Positions 7,490 to 17,634 of a stretch of DNA of 64,000 nt are shown here, in pieces. Under the pieces are notes generated by a model that ran no database searches, was not told where the DNA came from, and worked only from the letters and a program-made list of their open reading frames with translations. A program made the position numbers and the translations under genes. Within the stretch, counting starts at the first letter, position 1; each line of letters begins with the position of its first letter. Origin of the DNA: Dehalococcoidia bacterium. GTDB lineage: Bacteria > Chloroflexota > Dehalococcoidia > Lucifugimonadales > Lucifugimonadaceae. The stretch spans positions 1 through 64,000 of the forward strand of contig JAJEAU010000003.1 of the NCBI GenBank assembly GCA_022824185.1, in the 5' to 3' direction.

Positions 7490-8248
7490 TTAGACGCCTC
7501 TGATGTGTCTGCCTGAGTCGACGCGGATGATTTCGCCGGTGATGGAGGAGGTTCTGAGCATGGATGAGATTATCTCCGCGATGTCTTCGACCGACGATTC
7601 TTGCTGGAGCGGAGCTTTGGCGGCGATTGCGGCGTCCCAATCTGCCTGAGTTATTTCGGGGGGACGCATTGTCGGACCGGGGGCGACACAGTTTACCCTG
7701 ACGCCGAAGCCTGCCACCTCGGCCGCGAGACCTCGTGTCATGAAGTGGATCGCTGCTTTGGCGGACAGGTAGGGGAGGTAGTCGTTGTACGGCGTCTCCT
7801 CCGCAGCCCAATCGCCGAAGAGGATGATGTGTCCGCGGTTTGGACCTTCGTTCTTGCGCATCTGCCGCGCGGCGTGGATGCCTAGAAGATATGAGCCTTT
7901 GGCAGTCGCCATTGCGCGGTCCCATGATTCGCTGTCGAGGGAATCGAACGGGGCGTATGGGTAATCGGAGGCCAAGTTGATGACGTAGTCGAGACGACCG
8001 AGAGCGTCGACGGTTTCGAGGACGGCGCGTTTTGCCTGATTCTCGTCGCTTAAGTCTGCTTGGATGAGGGCGGTCTGGACGTTAGAGATGGAGTCGGCGA
8101 GTTCCTGCGCTTCGGCGGCCGATGAGCGGTACGCGATTGCGATGTTGATGCCGTCTTCGGCGAGGCGGTGTGCGACTGTCTGCCCGACTCGTTTGGCACC
8201 GACAATGAGGGCGTTGTTGATATTCGGGGGGTTTTCGGACTGGGACAT
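7490..8248 (-). CDS. Short-chain dehydrogenase/reductase, pteridine-reductase-like
   Basis: 252 residues. Classical SDR order: nucleotide-binding ALIVGAKRVGQTVA (an atypical form of TGxxxGxG), NLASDYPY in place of NNAG, catalytic YLSAK and VRVNCVAPGPT. The track ORF starts earlier, but the ATG at 8248 matches the usual SDR N-terminus. The RVG/RIG-like cofactor loop and the neighbouring queD suggest a pterin reductase (FolM/PTR1-like); this is inference. It is the first gene of the operon. Confidence 0.75.
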   Translation of the reverse strand: MSQSENPPNINNALIVGAKRVGQTVAHRLAEDGINIAIAYRSSAAEAQELADSISNVQTALIQADLSDENQAKRAVLETVDALGRLDYVINLASDYPYAPFDSLDSESWDRAMATAKGSYLLGIHAARQMRKNEGPNRGHIILFGDWAAEETPYNDYLPYLSAKAAIHFMTRGLAAEVAGFGVRVNCVAPGPTMRPPEITQADWDAAIAAKAPLQQESSVEDIAEIISSMLRTSSITGEIIRVDSGRHIRGV

Positions 8249-8493
8249 GGAAGGTTTTAGATGATCTAACGCGCTTTCGCGTCCTCGGCGACTGCGGTAG
8301 CGGTACCGTCTGCGTCGGTTGCTTCCGACGTGGTGAACGTTAACACAGGCGAGATGCCTAGGTGTTACAGTATCCAAACCGACGGACTGAATAGAATCTC
8401 ACTAGAGGCAGAACCAGATTGGAGGTACGTGTTGATTGCCAGACTTTCATCGGTGGGTTTTGTGCAACGGGATGAGGAAACGGTAGGGATTTA

Positions 8494-8724
8494 GTGGCAC
8501 AGAATGTAGCGTCAACACCGACAGGCGAATTGACTTCGCCTAAATTCGAGAGATTGCTTGAACAGTTCGCCACATCGCGGGCCTTGTACAAGGCAGAACT
8601 CGACCTATTGTTCGACAAAAAAGCCCCCATTCCTGACGTTGAATCAGTCAAGGACAGATGGGAACCTGAGCTTAGTTTGCTTTACACTCAACTCGTCGAA
8701 GAATTAAAACGAATCGAGGGTTGA
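8494..8724 (+). CDS. Small hypothetical protein
   Basis: 76 residues from GTG (MAQNVASTPTGEL). No family recognised; mostly helical and charged. Its stop overlaps the TTG start of the next ORF (TTGA), suggesting a two-gene unit. Confidence 0.4.
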   Translation: MAQNVASTPTGELTSPKFERLLEQFATSRALYKAELDLLFDKKAPIPDVESVKDRWEPELSLLYTQLVEELKRIEG

Positions 8725-8945
8725 TCTTGCGGGATGCCATAGAGAAACGGACTGCCGACCGGATCGAGGAGAAGCTAGCTGGCGTCTATGTCAAGCAAAG
8801 CGACCTACGGAGCTTGTCTGTCGATTGGATGGACGACCGCTACGTCAAGAAGGACGATCTGTTCAAGCAGTGGTGGATGGTGACGAGTTGGGGAGTGTTG
8901 ATGATCTTGGCACTGGCCAACTTGCTCCTGCGATTTATAACTTAG
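8721..8945 (+). CDS. Small membrane-anchored hypothetical protein
   Basis: 74 residues from TTG. A charged, possibly coiled N-terminal half (AIEKRTADRIEEKLAGVYVK) and one C-terminal membrane helix (WWMVTSWGVLMILALANLLL). Overlaps the previous ORF by four bases. No family recognised. Confidence 0.4.
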   Translation: MILRDAIEKRTADRIEEKLAGVYVKQSDLRSLSVDWMDDRYVKKDDLFKQWWMVTSWGVLMILALANLLLRFIT

Positions 8946-9019
8946 CCTGTTTACTGTAGCATCGCGGATTGGCCAGCGTGCTTGATCCCAATCGTGACAC
9001 GGTTTAGGGGTGACTGAAA

Positions 9020-9607
9020 TTGACTTTGAGAATCGAGCATGCCGTTTTGGTCGCTCCGGTGCTTGTCTTAGTCATAATCTTGGTTGGCGGTGTGGCGTTG
9101 TTGAACCTTCGGCAATCTGATTCGAGGGACCCTGAGATCGGGTTGACTGGTGTGGCTGAGTTGAAGTCTCCTACGGGCGAAGTCGTGGGCAGCGTCGATT
9201 TCCTGCAGACCTCGCTTGGCGTGCTGATAATGGCTGAGGTGAGAGGGCTGCCACCGGGTGGTCACGCGCTCTATGTCCATGAGGTCGGCAGATGCGATCC
9301 CGATTTTGATGCGGCTGGCGACCATTTCAATCCGGACGATTCGGATCATGGTTTCATCCATGCCGCGTGGCGGGGACGGGGATCTGGAGGACACGGCGGC
9401 GATCTGCCCAACATCTATGCCGCGTCGGATGGTCACGCTCGGGCTGATTTCCTCACCGATGGATTCACATTGGACCAAGGGTTGCGCCACTCCGTGTTCG
9501 ACAGCGACGGTTCCGCCATCATCGTTCACGAACATCCAGATGCCTATGGGGAAGAGGAGACGGACACGGGCAACCGGTTGGTCTGCGGTGTCATCAAGCG
9601 AACCTAG
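9020..9607 (+). CDS. Cu/Zn superoxide dismutase family protein, membrane-anchored
   Basis: 195 residues from TTG. An N-terminal hydrophobic segment (LVAPVLVLVIILVGGVALL) acts as signal anchor, placing the domain outside the cytoplasm. The SOD_Cu fold is shown by HALYVHEVGRCD (Cu ligands), GDHFNP, HGGDLPNI (Zn ligands) and IIVHEHPDAY. The C-terminal NRLVCGVI supplies the disulfide Cys partner of GRCD. The usual GGR near the end is reduced to GNR. Likely role: superoxide dismutation at the cell surface. It is the last gene before the island boundary at about 9666. Confidence 0.85.
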   Translation: MTLRIEHAVLVAPVLVLVIILVGGVALLNLRQSDSRDPEIGLTGVAELKSPTGEVVGSVDFLQTSLGVLIMAEVRGLPPGGHALYVHEVGRCDPDFDAAGDHFNPDDSDHGFIHAAWRGRGSGGHGGDLPNIYAASDGHARADFLTDGFTLDQGLRHSVFDSDGSAIIVHEHPDAYGEEETDTGNRLVCGVIKRT

Positions 9608-9665
9608 CTAGGTTTCGCTGCGGAATCTAGAGGGGACACAGGGATGCCCATCACTGGCGTCGACG

Positions 9666-9680
9666 ATGGTGGAGGGGACA
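9666..9680 (+). other. Probable island attachment site (left), copy of the tRNA-Ser 3' end
   Basis: ATGGTGGAGGGGACA matches 14 of 15 bases of ATGGCGGAGGGGACA at 38284-38298, the 3' end of tRNA-Ser including the CCA complement. The orientation is that expected for a direct repeat left by integration into a tRNA gene. The match is short, so the call depends on the adjacent repeat and the integrase at the other end. Confidence 0.55.
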
Positions 9681-9832
9681 TCCGCTGAAATTGGCGAATT
9701 TCAAACCTAAACGGCGTTTGTTGAGGAGGGAGTTATCACTTCGGTTATCACACAACGTCGACAGGTTCAGGCACGGGCTCCGATCATTCGAAGCTCTGGA
9801 AAACAGGACGGGACCAGCCCGCGGATTCACAG
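9679..9832. repeat. Island-end repeat, copy A (with paired GTTATCAC sites)
   Basis: Starts CATCCGCTGAAATTGGCGAA and includes GTTATCACTTCGGTTATCAC at 9732-9751. A diverged but collinear copy lies at 32994-33156. The paired GTTATCAC motif also occurs at 38141-38160 next to the integrase start, so these look like recombinase arm sites or element-end sequence. Confidence 0.6.
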
Positions 9833-10420
9833 TCGAATATCAAACTCCGAGATAGGTGCCGATCACCTCTCGCATACGCACCATCGTAAATTGCGTTCTC
9901 ACCTAGGTGACGACAACGACAACCATCCCATTGTCTGCCTCCAATTGCTGGTCGCGCCCCGCGTCACTTCGAGACCTTTCAATCGTGACACGTTTCAATC
10001 GTGACACGACACTTGCGACGAGGGCGCTACACCGAATGAAACGTGCGGGTTCGTTACCCGACGCGGCGGCAAGCCGGCGATGCAGCGCCACGCGTCAGTC
10101 GGTCCGCGTTTAATCTCGGACGGCGGCACTAAGGACACTACCCAGCTAAGCGCAGCAGTACCGTCTCGCAGTCTCAGTCTCCGCATTGTTCGTTCGACTG
10201 CATTTGTGGAGAAATCCGATGCTCTGGAGAATAACCGTCAAAGTGTTGTCTCGCAACACGTCGCACACGAGGATGATTTCAGACACCGCGGGTGATCGGA
10301 CGCCAGGATTGACGCAGTTCAGATCGGGATCATTTGGTAGAACGGCGAGTGGGGGCAACCACAGCTATGAAGTTCCTGAGTGTTTGGATATACCCAAAGG
10401 TAGGTCGCGGCGTCATTGAT
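9833..10420. other. Intergenic island edge without supportable genes
   Basis: No coherent reading frame. Near 9982-10012 a short motif TCGTGACACG is repeated (CAATCGTGACACGTTTCAATCG...). Confidence 0.45.
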
Positions 10421-10720
10421 CTACCTCGCCGTGTCGTGTTCTCTCCAGTCGGGTACATGTGCGCTCAGCAGCGCCTTGAAAAGTTTGCCGTGGTTCGGCA
10501 CACGCAGATGAAGCAGTTCATGGGCGATGACTAAATCTTGGAAGCCCGTATCTTGGTCGGCCAGATCGTCGGACAACGTGATGATGCCAGAAATCGAGCA
10601 GGACCCCCATTTTCGTGTCATTTGGCGAACTCGAACGCGCGGCATGGGCACGTTGAGAACACGCGCCCAATGTTCCACACGCTCGCGGACTGCGTCGCGT
10701 CGGTTTTCAGTCTTCACCAT
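10421..10720 (-). CDS. YgjP-like metallopeptidase domain protein (M48/DUF45)
   Basis: 99 residues starting [11 protein letters not shown]; the start overlaps the hsdR 3' end by 14 bases. Contains the zinc-binding [15 protein letters not shown] (HExxH plus a third His) and [17 protein letters not shown], typical of YgjP/SprT-like proteins. Full-length YgjP proteins are about 230 residues; this is a short version with only the catalytic half. Such genes are often last in type I restriction operons; their role there is not established. Confidence 0.75.
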   Translation of the reverse strand: MVKTENRRDAVRERVEHWARVLNVPMPRVRVRQMTRKWGSCSISGIITLSDDLADQDTGFQDLVIAHELLHLRVPNHGKLFKALLSAHVPDWREHDTAR

Positions 10721-13703
10721 CGATGTCCCGATCAAACAAGATCTCTATTATTCGGTCCACAGTTCGCGCCCGTTCGTCGCCGTCCATTCTCATAAGCGGG
10801 AGGTAGAGTGCCATTCTGAGCTGCCTCTCTTCATCTCTGTTGACCGCTGCATTTGGGAATCGGCCAAAAACCGCCTCGACTTCGTGGGCCAAAACGATTG
10901 GACTGATCCCGGCGGAATCGAGCGTTTGGCTGTCTTTCAACGACCAAAACACGCTGAACGCGCGCGGCGTGAGATCGCTTTCCTTCGCGGCTTCCAAGGC
11001 CGCTTCCTTCTCTCCGACGAGGGCGGCCAGCATCTCCATCGCCTGAATCCCCGACGTCTTGAGATCGCCGATGTCGCTCAAGATTTGCTCGGCGCGATCC
11101 TTTAACGGCCTCAGCACAGGTTCATGATCAGACCTTTCTCGCTGAAAGCTGCGAACGAAGTTGAAAACCTTCGGTTCTGGAGGGCCGGGTTTGCGGCGGA
11201 GCCTTTCCAAGGTACGCGTGTCGAACGTCAATGATTGCGTCGCATCACCCAAGGCATTCATGATCACGGACTCCTCGACGAGCCGCCTAGTTTTCTTCGC
11301 GAGGTCGGGATCGAAATAGGGAGGGACGGAGAAGGCTTCGCGAACCACCGCATACAGTTCTGCGAGTCGCTTGAGAGTATCGAGATGATCACGCAGTTCG
11401 GCCGTAGGAGAGAGTATCTCCCACAACGCCTCGATCTCCTTGAACGCGGTGAAAAAGGCTTGACGCTCGTCTGGGTCCAAGAAATGCTGATACACGACCT
11501 GTTCCAAGTCCGCGTCCGCGTCTCGCCCGTCAACGCCGAACGGCTCCCCGTCATCGGCGATAATGACCGCAGATCCGTCATTCGTTCCGTATTTGAGATA
11601 TCTTCTTCGCGCCTGCTCCAGTTTCTTTTTTAGTTCATCCATCAGGACATCGAGACCCTCGATCGCGCCGTTGACATCGGAGGAATCGAACTGCAACGCT
11701 TTCTTCAACTCGCGCAGAACGCCGACGAAATCTACGACGAGGCCGATCGGTTTTCCGATTCCCTCCGAGTCGACGTAAGGCCGATTCACGCGTGCTATCG
11801 CCTGAAGCAACACGTGGTCCCGCATCGGTTTGTCCAGATACATGCAGTAGAGCAGCGGAGCATCGAACCCGGTCAGCAGCTTATCGGTGACGATCAGGAT
11901 CTTTGGTTCCCCATCAGCCTTCTTAAACATCAAGCGCGCATCCGCCTCTTCTTCAGGAGTGATCTGAAAGTCGGCAACGAGACGACGCTTTACGATGTCG
12001 TCTGGATTCTCGGTGTAGACCGGCACGGACCACTCTGGTGGAAGATGCTTGTCGAGCGCGCGTTTGTACTTGGCACATGCCTCACGATTGACGGCGACTA
12101 GAAACGCCTTGTACCCAAGCGGTTCGACGTTGTCTCTGAAGTGCTTAGCCACGAACTCGGCGACCTTTTCAACGCGATCGTCTGCGGACAGGAACGTGCG
12201 GAGGTCGACAGCGCGGTCGAGAACCCTGTTCAACTCGTCGATGTCGGTGACGCCTTCACTGTCCGCCAGTTCGAAGAACTCTTTGTCCAGTTGTTCGACG
12301 GGGACCGTCAGGTCGCTCGGGGCCATCGTGTGGCGGATCGGCAAGGTCGTCTCGTCTTCGATCGACTCGGCGATGGTGTATTTGTCGAGGTATCCCAACT
12401 CATCGTCCGTGCCGAAGATCTTGAACGTGCCTTCGCCGTGCTCGGTTCTGGCGATTGGCGTGCCGGTGAAGCCGATGATGGTGGCGTTGGGCAGCGCGCC
12501 CATGAGATACGTTCCCAGATCCTTGGCGACGGAGCGGTGCGCTTCATCGATGAAGACGTAGATGTTGTCGCAAGTGTTGGCGTCCTTCTCGATGCCCTCG
12601 AATTTGTGGATCATGGAGATGATCAAGCCTCGACGGCCGCTCTGCAGCAGGTCGCGAAGCTTCGCACGAGAGTCGGCGCGTGCAACTGGGATGTCCTGCT
12701 GGTGCATCTCTCCCAGCAACCTGTCCACCCATCCGTGCAGCTGTCCTTCCAACTCGGTTCGATCCACGACGACAATGACTGTAGCGGCGCCAAAATCCGC
12801 CTTGCGCTCCAAAATCAGACGTGCGGACGTGAGCAGGGTGAATGTCTTTCCGGACCCCTGCGTATGCCAAATCAATCCTCGCTGCTTGTTGGGTTCCGAA
12901 CAGCGCCGGATAATCTGTTCGACGGCGCGGCGCTGGTGTTGCCTTAGGACCGACTTCCGCATCTCGTCGTCTTCTACATAGAACAGAATCCAGTCACGCA
13001 AAATCCGTAGAAAGTCGGTCGGCTCGAAAAACGACTGAACAGCGAAGCGATAGCTCTCGTCTTGTCTTTCCTTCCAACGCGCCATGAACCGACGCGAGAT
13101 GTTCCACGTCACGCCGTACCAGTAGTCGAAAATGTGAGTCACGTTGAAGAGCTGCGCCATTCCCGTCAGTTCCGGCGTCTCGATCTCGTAGCGCCGCAGC
13201 TGGGTGACTCCGCGCTCTATGGCGTCGGCATCCTTGGGGTTCTTATGCTCGACGATGGCGACCGGCACGCCGTTCACCAAGAACATCACATCGGCGCGGT
13301 TGCCCTTGCGAGCCGGTGGTTTGAGCGTCCACTCCCAAGTGACATGGAACGAACTGTTGCTCGGATTTTCGAAGTCGACGAGTTGGACTCGTCGATACCG
13401 TTTCGCTTCGTCATCGAACCATTGCCGCTCCCCGCGCAACCATGCCAATGCCTGACGGTTGCCTTCGATGGTTGCCGGCAAAGCTTCGAGGTTTTCGATC
13501 ACGGAGCGAATGGCATCGTCCGTCATCCATGGGTTGAACTTGCCTAGCGCAGCCTCAAGTTCATCGCGGAACATCAGCCCTGATACGCTGCCGCGCTTCG
13601 CGGTCGCATCTGCCGGAGCGATCGGCTTCCAACCGATCTCCGCGGCGTGGCGAACCAAAGGAAATTGAACCGTCGATGCCTCTTTTATGGTTGATTCAGT
13701 CAT
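10707..13703 (-). CDS. hsdR: Type I restriction enzyme, R subunit
   Basis: 998 residues. The N-terminal nuclease domain has the PD-(D/E)xK-type segment [15 protein letters not shown] (about residue 150). The SF2 translocase follows: Walker [13 protein letters not shown] (about 284), DEAH box VFIDEAHRS (about 386), TGTPI and a helicase C-terminal half with [19 protein letters not shown] and QAIARVNRP. It cuts DNA after ATP-driven translocation when target sites are unmodified. It is in the same operon direction as hsdM and hsdS but separated from them by four other ORFs. Confidence 0.93.
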   Translation of the reverse strand: MTESTIKEASTVQFPLVRHAAEIGWKPIAPADATAKRGSVSGLMFRDELEAALGKFNPWMTDDAIRSVIENLEALPATIEGNRQALAWLRGERQWFDDEAKRYRRVQLVDFENPSNSSFHVTWEWTLKPPARKGNRADVMFLVNGVPVAIVEHKNPKDADAIERGVTQLRRYEIETPELTGMAQLFNVTHIFDYWYGVTWNISRRFMARWKERQDESYRFAVQSFFEPTDFLRILRDWILFYVEDDEMRKSVLRQHQRRAVEQIIRRCSEPNKQRGLIWHTQGSGKTFTLLTSARLILERKADFGAATVIVVVDRTELEGQLHGWVDRLLGEMHQQDIPVARADSRAKLRDLLQSGRRGLIISMIHKFEGIEKDANTCDNIYVFIDEAHRSVAKDLGTYLMGALPNATIIGFTGTPIARTEHGEGTFKIFGTDDELGYLDKYTIAESIEDETTLPIRHTMAPSDLTVPVEQLDKEFFELADSEGVTDIDELNRVLDRAVDLRTFLSADDRVEKVAEFVAKHFRDNVEPLGYKAFLVAVNREACAKYKRALDKHLPPEWSVPVYTENPDDIVKRRLVADFQITPEEEADARLMFKKADGEPKILIVTDKLLTGFDAPLLYCMYLDKPMRDHVLLQAIARVNRPYVDSEGIGKPIGLVVDFVGVLRELKKALQFDSSDVNGAIEGLDVLMDELKKKLEQARRRYLKYGTNDGSAVIIADDGEPFGVDGRDADADLEQVVYQHFLDPDERQAFFTAFKEIEALWEILSPTAELRDHLDTLKRLAELYAVVREAFSVPPYFDPDLAKKTRRLVEESVIMNALGDATQSLTFDTRTLERLRRKPGPPEPKVFNFVRSFQRERSDHEPVLRPLKDRAEQILSDIGDLKTSGIQAMEMLAALVGEKEAALEAAKESDLTPRAFSVFWSLKDSQTLDSAGISPIVLAHEVEAVFGRFPNAAVNRDEERQLRMALYLPLMRMDGDERARTVDRIIEILFDRDIDGED

Positions 13704-13736
13704 GGCTGGTCTTCGATGCGAGGGTGGTAACTTGGT

Positions 13737-13813
13737 TGATCTCGCCCCTATCTCGCCTCTATCGCGCCTCTATCTCGCACCTATCTCGCACCATCACGCA
13801 TCTATCTCGCACC
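13737..13813. repeat. Short tandem repeat of CTATCTCGCACC units
   Basis: About six imperfect 10-14-bp units built on CTATCTCGC (for example TCTATCTCGCACCTATCTCG). The array fills the gap between hsdR and the AlbA-type gene and overlaps the last codons (DGAR-stop) of the latter. It probably arose by slippage of that gene's 3' end and could change its reading or the spacing to hsdR. Confidence 0.7.
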
Positions 13814-15214
13814 ATCCGCACGTTTCCAGCGAGTCAACGGTCCGCGAGCCGTGGATACGATCAGTCCGCTGTTTCTCAACTCTTCCAGAGTCGTTCGCAC
13901 TTGTCGCTCGCTGACACCAGACCCCAAGCGCGCATGAATCTCGCGGCGCGTCAATCCGTCCTCAGCGTTGTCCAAGAGCGCGACTGTCATCTCCCGCCTT
14001 GCTTCAGGCCCGTTCATGTCGCCGGTTACAGGCTGGGCAACGAATTGGCCGGGCCGGAACCGCACGGTGACAGATCCTCCAGCATCGTCAATCTCGGGTG
14101 TCGGAAGCCCGGCTCCCTCTGCCAGATCCACCATCCTAAGCGTTCCGCTTCCCCACTCCTCAATAATCCCGCGCCGATAGAAGGTGCGGGCGATCAATGG
14201 ATTCCACGGACGAGACTCGTGCGGCGCGAACAACAATTCCGGAGTCAAACCGAAGTGCAACGAACCGGAAGACGTTACTTCCAGCCGATCATCGTATACC
14301 GCTATACCGATAGAGCCGCCACCTATCGAGTAGTCACGATGACACAGCGCGTTCGCGATCGCCTCACGCGTCGCCAACGGCGGATACAACGGCTCGTCGA
14401 TTCGCTCGAAACGGTCCTGCTCGAACCGTCCGGCAATGGGGAGCGTGTCGCGAAGGAATTTCTCGGCGTCCCCGAAAAGGGTGAAGGCATTGCCGTTGAA
14501 CTGCCGATTATCTAGAAACTCCATCCGGTCAGTTCCTCGGAATCGGGCGACGCGCAGCAGACACTGCGGCATGTCAAGTTCTAGGCGTTGAGGATCGCCA
14601 AAGAGAACGACCGCCGCTCGCAGCAACACATCGTCTCGCAGCAAACCGAGACCACGCAGCATGTCAGATGGGTCACGGCTCAACGGCTCCTCGAGACGCC
14701 CGCGCCGGACCGCCTCGGCTACGGTGCGTTGAATCTCTGCCGTGTCGAGATCTGCGAGAGTCCAGCCAGCGGCAGGCTGGTTCTCCCAACGCTGCTCGCT
14801 GTGCATCCGCTCGAACAACATTCGGTTGTACTCGTCGGCAGACATCGCCAAAGTCGTGTTGCCTATGCGACGGTACGCGGCACCACGATAGGTGTACGGC
14901 CTAGATGCACCTTGGCCAGTGCCTACGACTATGACTTCACGGTCCTCATCCACGCGGACGCGTTCGATGCTTGGAAACGCTGGAGGGTCGATGCGCCGAA
15001 ACTCAGCGCTCAAGTCCTCGATGGTCCGCTCGCCGACCTCCTGACCTACCACGCTCCCATCATCCTTCACACCGAACAGAACCTGCCCACCACCCTGGTT
15101 CAGGAAGGCACACAACGTCATCGCCGCTTTGCGGCGAGCACCAGTCGTCTCCTTGAACTCCAATGTCTCGGACTCGCCGGAGGCGGCAAGGGTTGTGATT
15201 TGTTCCGTAGTCAT
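13802..15214 (-). CDS. AlbA/Schlafen-type ATP-binding protein with winged-helix C-terminus
   Basis: 470 residues. The N-terminal AlbA_2 (Schlafen) domain is shown by ESETLEFKETTGARRKAAMT, then CAFLNQGGGQVLFGV (about residues 14-50). The centre has the HATPase-like/RecG-associated block REAIANALCHRDYSIGGGSIGIAVYDDRLEV with SSGSLHFGLTPE. The C-terminus (LTRREIHARLGSGVSERQV) is a winged helix-turn-helix. Proteins of this type are frequent inside type I restriction loci and have been linked to regulation or defence; the precise role is unknown. It lies between the GNAT gene and hsdR. Confidence 0.85.
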   Translation of the reverse strand: MTTEQITTLAASGESETLEFKETTGARRKAAMTLCAFLNQGGGQVLFGVKDDGSVVGQEVGERTIEDLSAEFRRIDPPAFPSIERVRVDEDREVIVVGTGQGASRPYTYRGAAYRRIGNTTLAMSADEYNRMLFERMHSEQRWENQPAAGWTLADLDTAEIQRTVAEAVRRGRLEEPLSRDPSDMLRGLGLLRDDVLLRAAVVLFGDPQRLELDMPQCLLRVARFRGTDRMEFLDNRQFNGNAFTLFGDAEKFLRDTLPIAGRFEQDRFERIDEPLYPPLATREAIANALCHRDYSIGGGSIGIAVYDDRLEVTSSGSLHFGLTPELLFAPHESRPWNPLIARTFYRRGIIEEWGSGTLRMVDLAEGAGLPTPEIDDAGGSVTVRFRPGQFVAQPVTGDMNGPEARREMTVALLDNAEDGLTRREIHARLGSGVSERQVRTTLEELRNSGLIVSTARGPLTRWKRADGAR

Positions 15215-15248
15215 CTCCTAGTGTTTGACCTTTAGACCTCGTTTCTCA

Positions 15249-15704
15249 CTAAAACATCATCTTGATGCTGCCGAGAATAGTGCCATCATTGGCAGGATGA
15301 TCGGCGCCGTAGAATTCGACTGTGAAACCTAGTTTTTCGTAGAAATGCTTTAGTTTGTCGAAGTGATCTCGGTCTTGCCTGCTCAGGTCTCCGCCAACAC
15401 CCGAGTGTCCCCGTCGTCGACATTCTTCGACTATTTGCCTAACGAGCATAGACCCCACACCTCGGTTTTCCATGTGGTCGCTGACTTGCAGGTCGACGAT
15501 GTGAGCAATCGGCAAATGTACTCGAGTTTCGAGATCGGGAAACTCTACTTCTCGTATTCGTACGGTCGCCTTGCCAATCCCAAAACCATGTCGCGACTCG
15601 GTGTGCCACGACACCTGCGTTACCGACTCGGCGACAGATACATCCCAAGTCACCCCGCGTCTGTCTCGCCATGGAAATTGCCTGAAAACGTCGCCAATTA
15701 TCAT
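15249..15704 (-). CDS. GNAT-family acetyltransferase
   Basis: 151 residues. The acetyl-CoA binding motif A is visible in IVDLQVSDHMENRGVGSMLVRQIVEECRRRG (Q/RxxGxG/A as NRGVGS) and motif B in LKHFYEKLGFTVEFYG. The substrate is unknown. It is embedded in the restriction operon between the HEPN-like gene and the AlbA-type gene, so it may be cargo or a modifier of the defence proteins. Normal length for a single GNAT domain. Confidence 0.8.
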   Translation of the reverse strand: MIIGDVFRQFPWRDRRGVTWDVSVAESVTQVSWHTESRHGFGIGKATVRIREVEFPDLETRVHLPIAHIVDLQVSDHMENRGVGSMLVRQIVEECRRRGHSGVGGDLSRQDRDHFDKLKHFYEKLGFTVEFYGADHPANDGTILGSIKMMF

Positions 15705-15802
15705 GTATGTCCCTCTCTATTTGCTTTCGTTGATCTGTGCCTATTTCGACTCAACCAGATAAGTACCTGTTTTGTCGGTTTTCCGGTAGGGCTTGGAACA
15801 CA

Positions 15803-16372
15803 TTATTGGGAACCAGGCGTATGTGCAGGTTTAAATAGCCTCATCCTCGTTTCTTCCAGCTTGTCTTTCAGCAAATGTGCGAGCGACCTCAGGAACTCGG
15901 TTTGATAAACCGAGATCTCTCTTTCACCACTCTCCATCGAGTATCTGTTGCTGATGAAAGGTATGCGCCAATCCACGAATGCTTCTTTGGTCATATGCAA
16001 TCGGTTGAGCGAGTCAACGGTTTCTTCGCTCAGCCCGTTGTAGAGCGCAAGTAAGTCGTGGGTAATGGGAACGCTATCTGAGGGGTGGTCCAACGCCCAA
16101 AGCGACTTGACGCCGATTTCAAACGAATAACTGCTTATCACGGCTTTGACATTGGTGAGCGTGACCTCTTCGTCCTTACCTCGCGTCTGCAAGCCGTCTA
16201 CACGTTCCTGAAGGCCGTCCAATAGGTCACAGTACACCTCGATCTCATCTATGGCACGATGCGAGCGCCAATGTTCGTTGCCGAACAAGAATCTCTCAAT
16301 CGGGATAGCACCGACTGGCGTCGGATGGTCATTTCGAGGCGATTGCGCCGATGAATCCTGTTTCTGCTTCAT
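15803..16372 (-). CDS. HEPN-like hypothetical protein in the restriction operon
   Basis: 189 residues. The segment SYSFEIGVKSLWALDHPSDS followed by THDLLALYNGLSEETVDSL resembles HEPN-type helical proteins (E.gvKsL...HdLl.Ly..L), but no Rx4-6H catalytic motif is apparent, so it would be a non-catalytic member. The start overlaps the hsdS stop by four bases, which ties it to the type I locus. It could be a partner or inhibitor of the restriction complex; function unknown. Confidence 0.55.
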   Translation of the reverse strand: MKQKQDSSAQSPRNDHPTPVGAIPIERFLFGNEHWRSHRAIDEIEVYCDLLDGLQERVDGLQTRGKDEEVTLTNVKAVISSYSFEIGVKSLWALDHPSDSVPITHDLLALYNGLSEETVDSLNRLHMTKEAFVDWRIPFISNRYSMESGEREISVYQTEFLRSLAHLLKDKLEETRMRLFKPAHTPGSQ

Positions 16373-17634
16373 GGCTGCTTGTCCATGGTCTCCGGTTTGG
16401 CCAGCTCATCCACCCCCATCTCCTCCGTCATCAACGCATGCAACAAAGCCTTGAACAACTCTCCCAACACAGCACGCTTCCGACGATGCAGGTCAATCTT
16501 GCGGTCGATGGCGTCAAGTGTGGCGATGATTTCACGTTGCTCATTGAAGTTCGGAACCGGAATCTTGAACGTCCGAAGCTTCCCTGCGCTGATATTGGAT
16601 TGTCCAACCGCTCGGCTGGCCAGTTGCTTCAATCTCGATTGGGCATCATCCCAATTCAGATAGTGATTTAGGAACCGAGGATCAAGACGCGTTCCATTGA
16701 CTAAAACCCGCACAAGGTAGGAGGCGAAAACCGCGTCGGTCGTCGTCTCTACAATCGCTGTTCGTCCTACTAGTTCGTAACTGTTAGTTCGATTGAAGAG
16801 GATGTCACCGGGATGGACTCGATAGACCCCAGCCGTTTCTTCATCGATGTTGACGTACTGCAAGTCACGCATGACCACTTTCCCATCCTGCTGACAGTTC
16901 ATCCGTAATATCGGATAGCGGCCAGACTTTTCGCCTCGCACTGAGAGCCCATACTGCAACTGATGAGCGAGGTCACCGATTGGCACCACTTCCCAACCCT
17001 CCGGCATCAACCCGATCTCCGTCTCCTTCTGCGCCTCCCCGCGCACACCATGAGTGAACAGCATCTTCATGGCGGCGCGTTTCAACTCTTGGGCGACCGC
17101 GATGATCTGTTCCTGAATTCTTATCGCATCGCGTACCTGGCCGAGAACCGCGTTTACTGCTTGTTGCTCACTCAACGGGGGACGAGGAACCTGCAACTCT
17201 GAAAGCCTGTTACGCGACAGGTTAGGGATGGTGGTTTTGTTACCGGCGCCCTCGAAGATTCCGAGTTGTGTGAAAGCGGACTGGAGGAAAAACACATAAA
17301 AGCGGGGCTCGATGTCGGAGACGATTGGCCGTAGCCGATGTAGATGGTTCTGAAACGACATAATCTCGATTTCGCCGTTCCAAATGGCAGCACGTCCTAT
17401 CTCCCCGCCTTCGCAAACTAGCAAGTCCCCCTGTCTGAGTGATTTAGTAGACAGTTCATGATCCGACATCGACATCTCATCTACGGTCGTCAAATCAATC
17501 TCGTCCCAGAGAACGTTGGATGTCCGCAGAAACGGTGTCTTGGAAGGGCCGTTACGCGCGGCCGCGTTCATTGTTTTACCTGCGCCTAGTTCAAACAGTT
17601 CCCCAATGGGGTGCCATGTCCACGCGTTGCTCAT
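16369..17634 (-). CDS. hsdS: Type I restriction-modification specificity subunit S
   Basis: 421 residues with two target-recognition domains, each followed by a conserved helical spacer: LPxP-like [21 protein letters not shown] (about 150) and [21 protein letters not shown] (about 370). The first TRD begins [15 protein letters not shown], the second [17 protein letters not shown]. It determines the bipartite DNA target of the M and R subunits. It overlaps hsdM by four bases (ATGA). The recognition sequence cannot be read from this. Confidence 0.92.
   Translation of the reverse strand: MSNAWTWHPIGELFELGAGKTMNAAARNGPSKTPFLRTSNVLWDEIDLTTVDEMSMSDHELSTKSLRQGDLLVCEGGEIGRAAIWNGEIEIMSFQNHLHRLRPIVSDIEPRFYVFFLQSAFTQLGIFEGAGNKTTIPNLSRNRLSELQVPRPPLSEQQAVNAVLGQVRDAIRIQEQIIAVAQELKRAAMKMLFTHGVRGEAQKETEIGLMPEGWEVVPIGDLAHQLQYGLSVRGEKSGRYPILRMNCQQDGKVVMRDLQYVNIDEETAGVYRVHPGDILFNRTNSYELVGRTAIVETTTDAVFASYLVRVLVNGTRLDPRFLNHYLNWDDAQSRLKQLASRAVGQSNISAGKLRTFKIPVPNFNEQREIIATLDAIDRKIDLHRRKRAVLGELFKALLHALMTEEMGVDELAKPETMDKQP

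Noticed and set aside
12141-12947. 268-aa plus-strand ORF
   Set aside because: Antisense to hsdR, whose helicase motifs are clear.
14588-15235. 215-aa plus-strand ORF
   Set aside because: Antisense to the AlbA-type gene.
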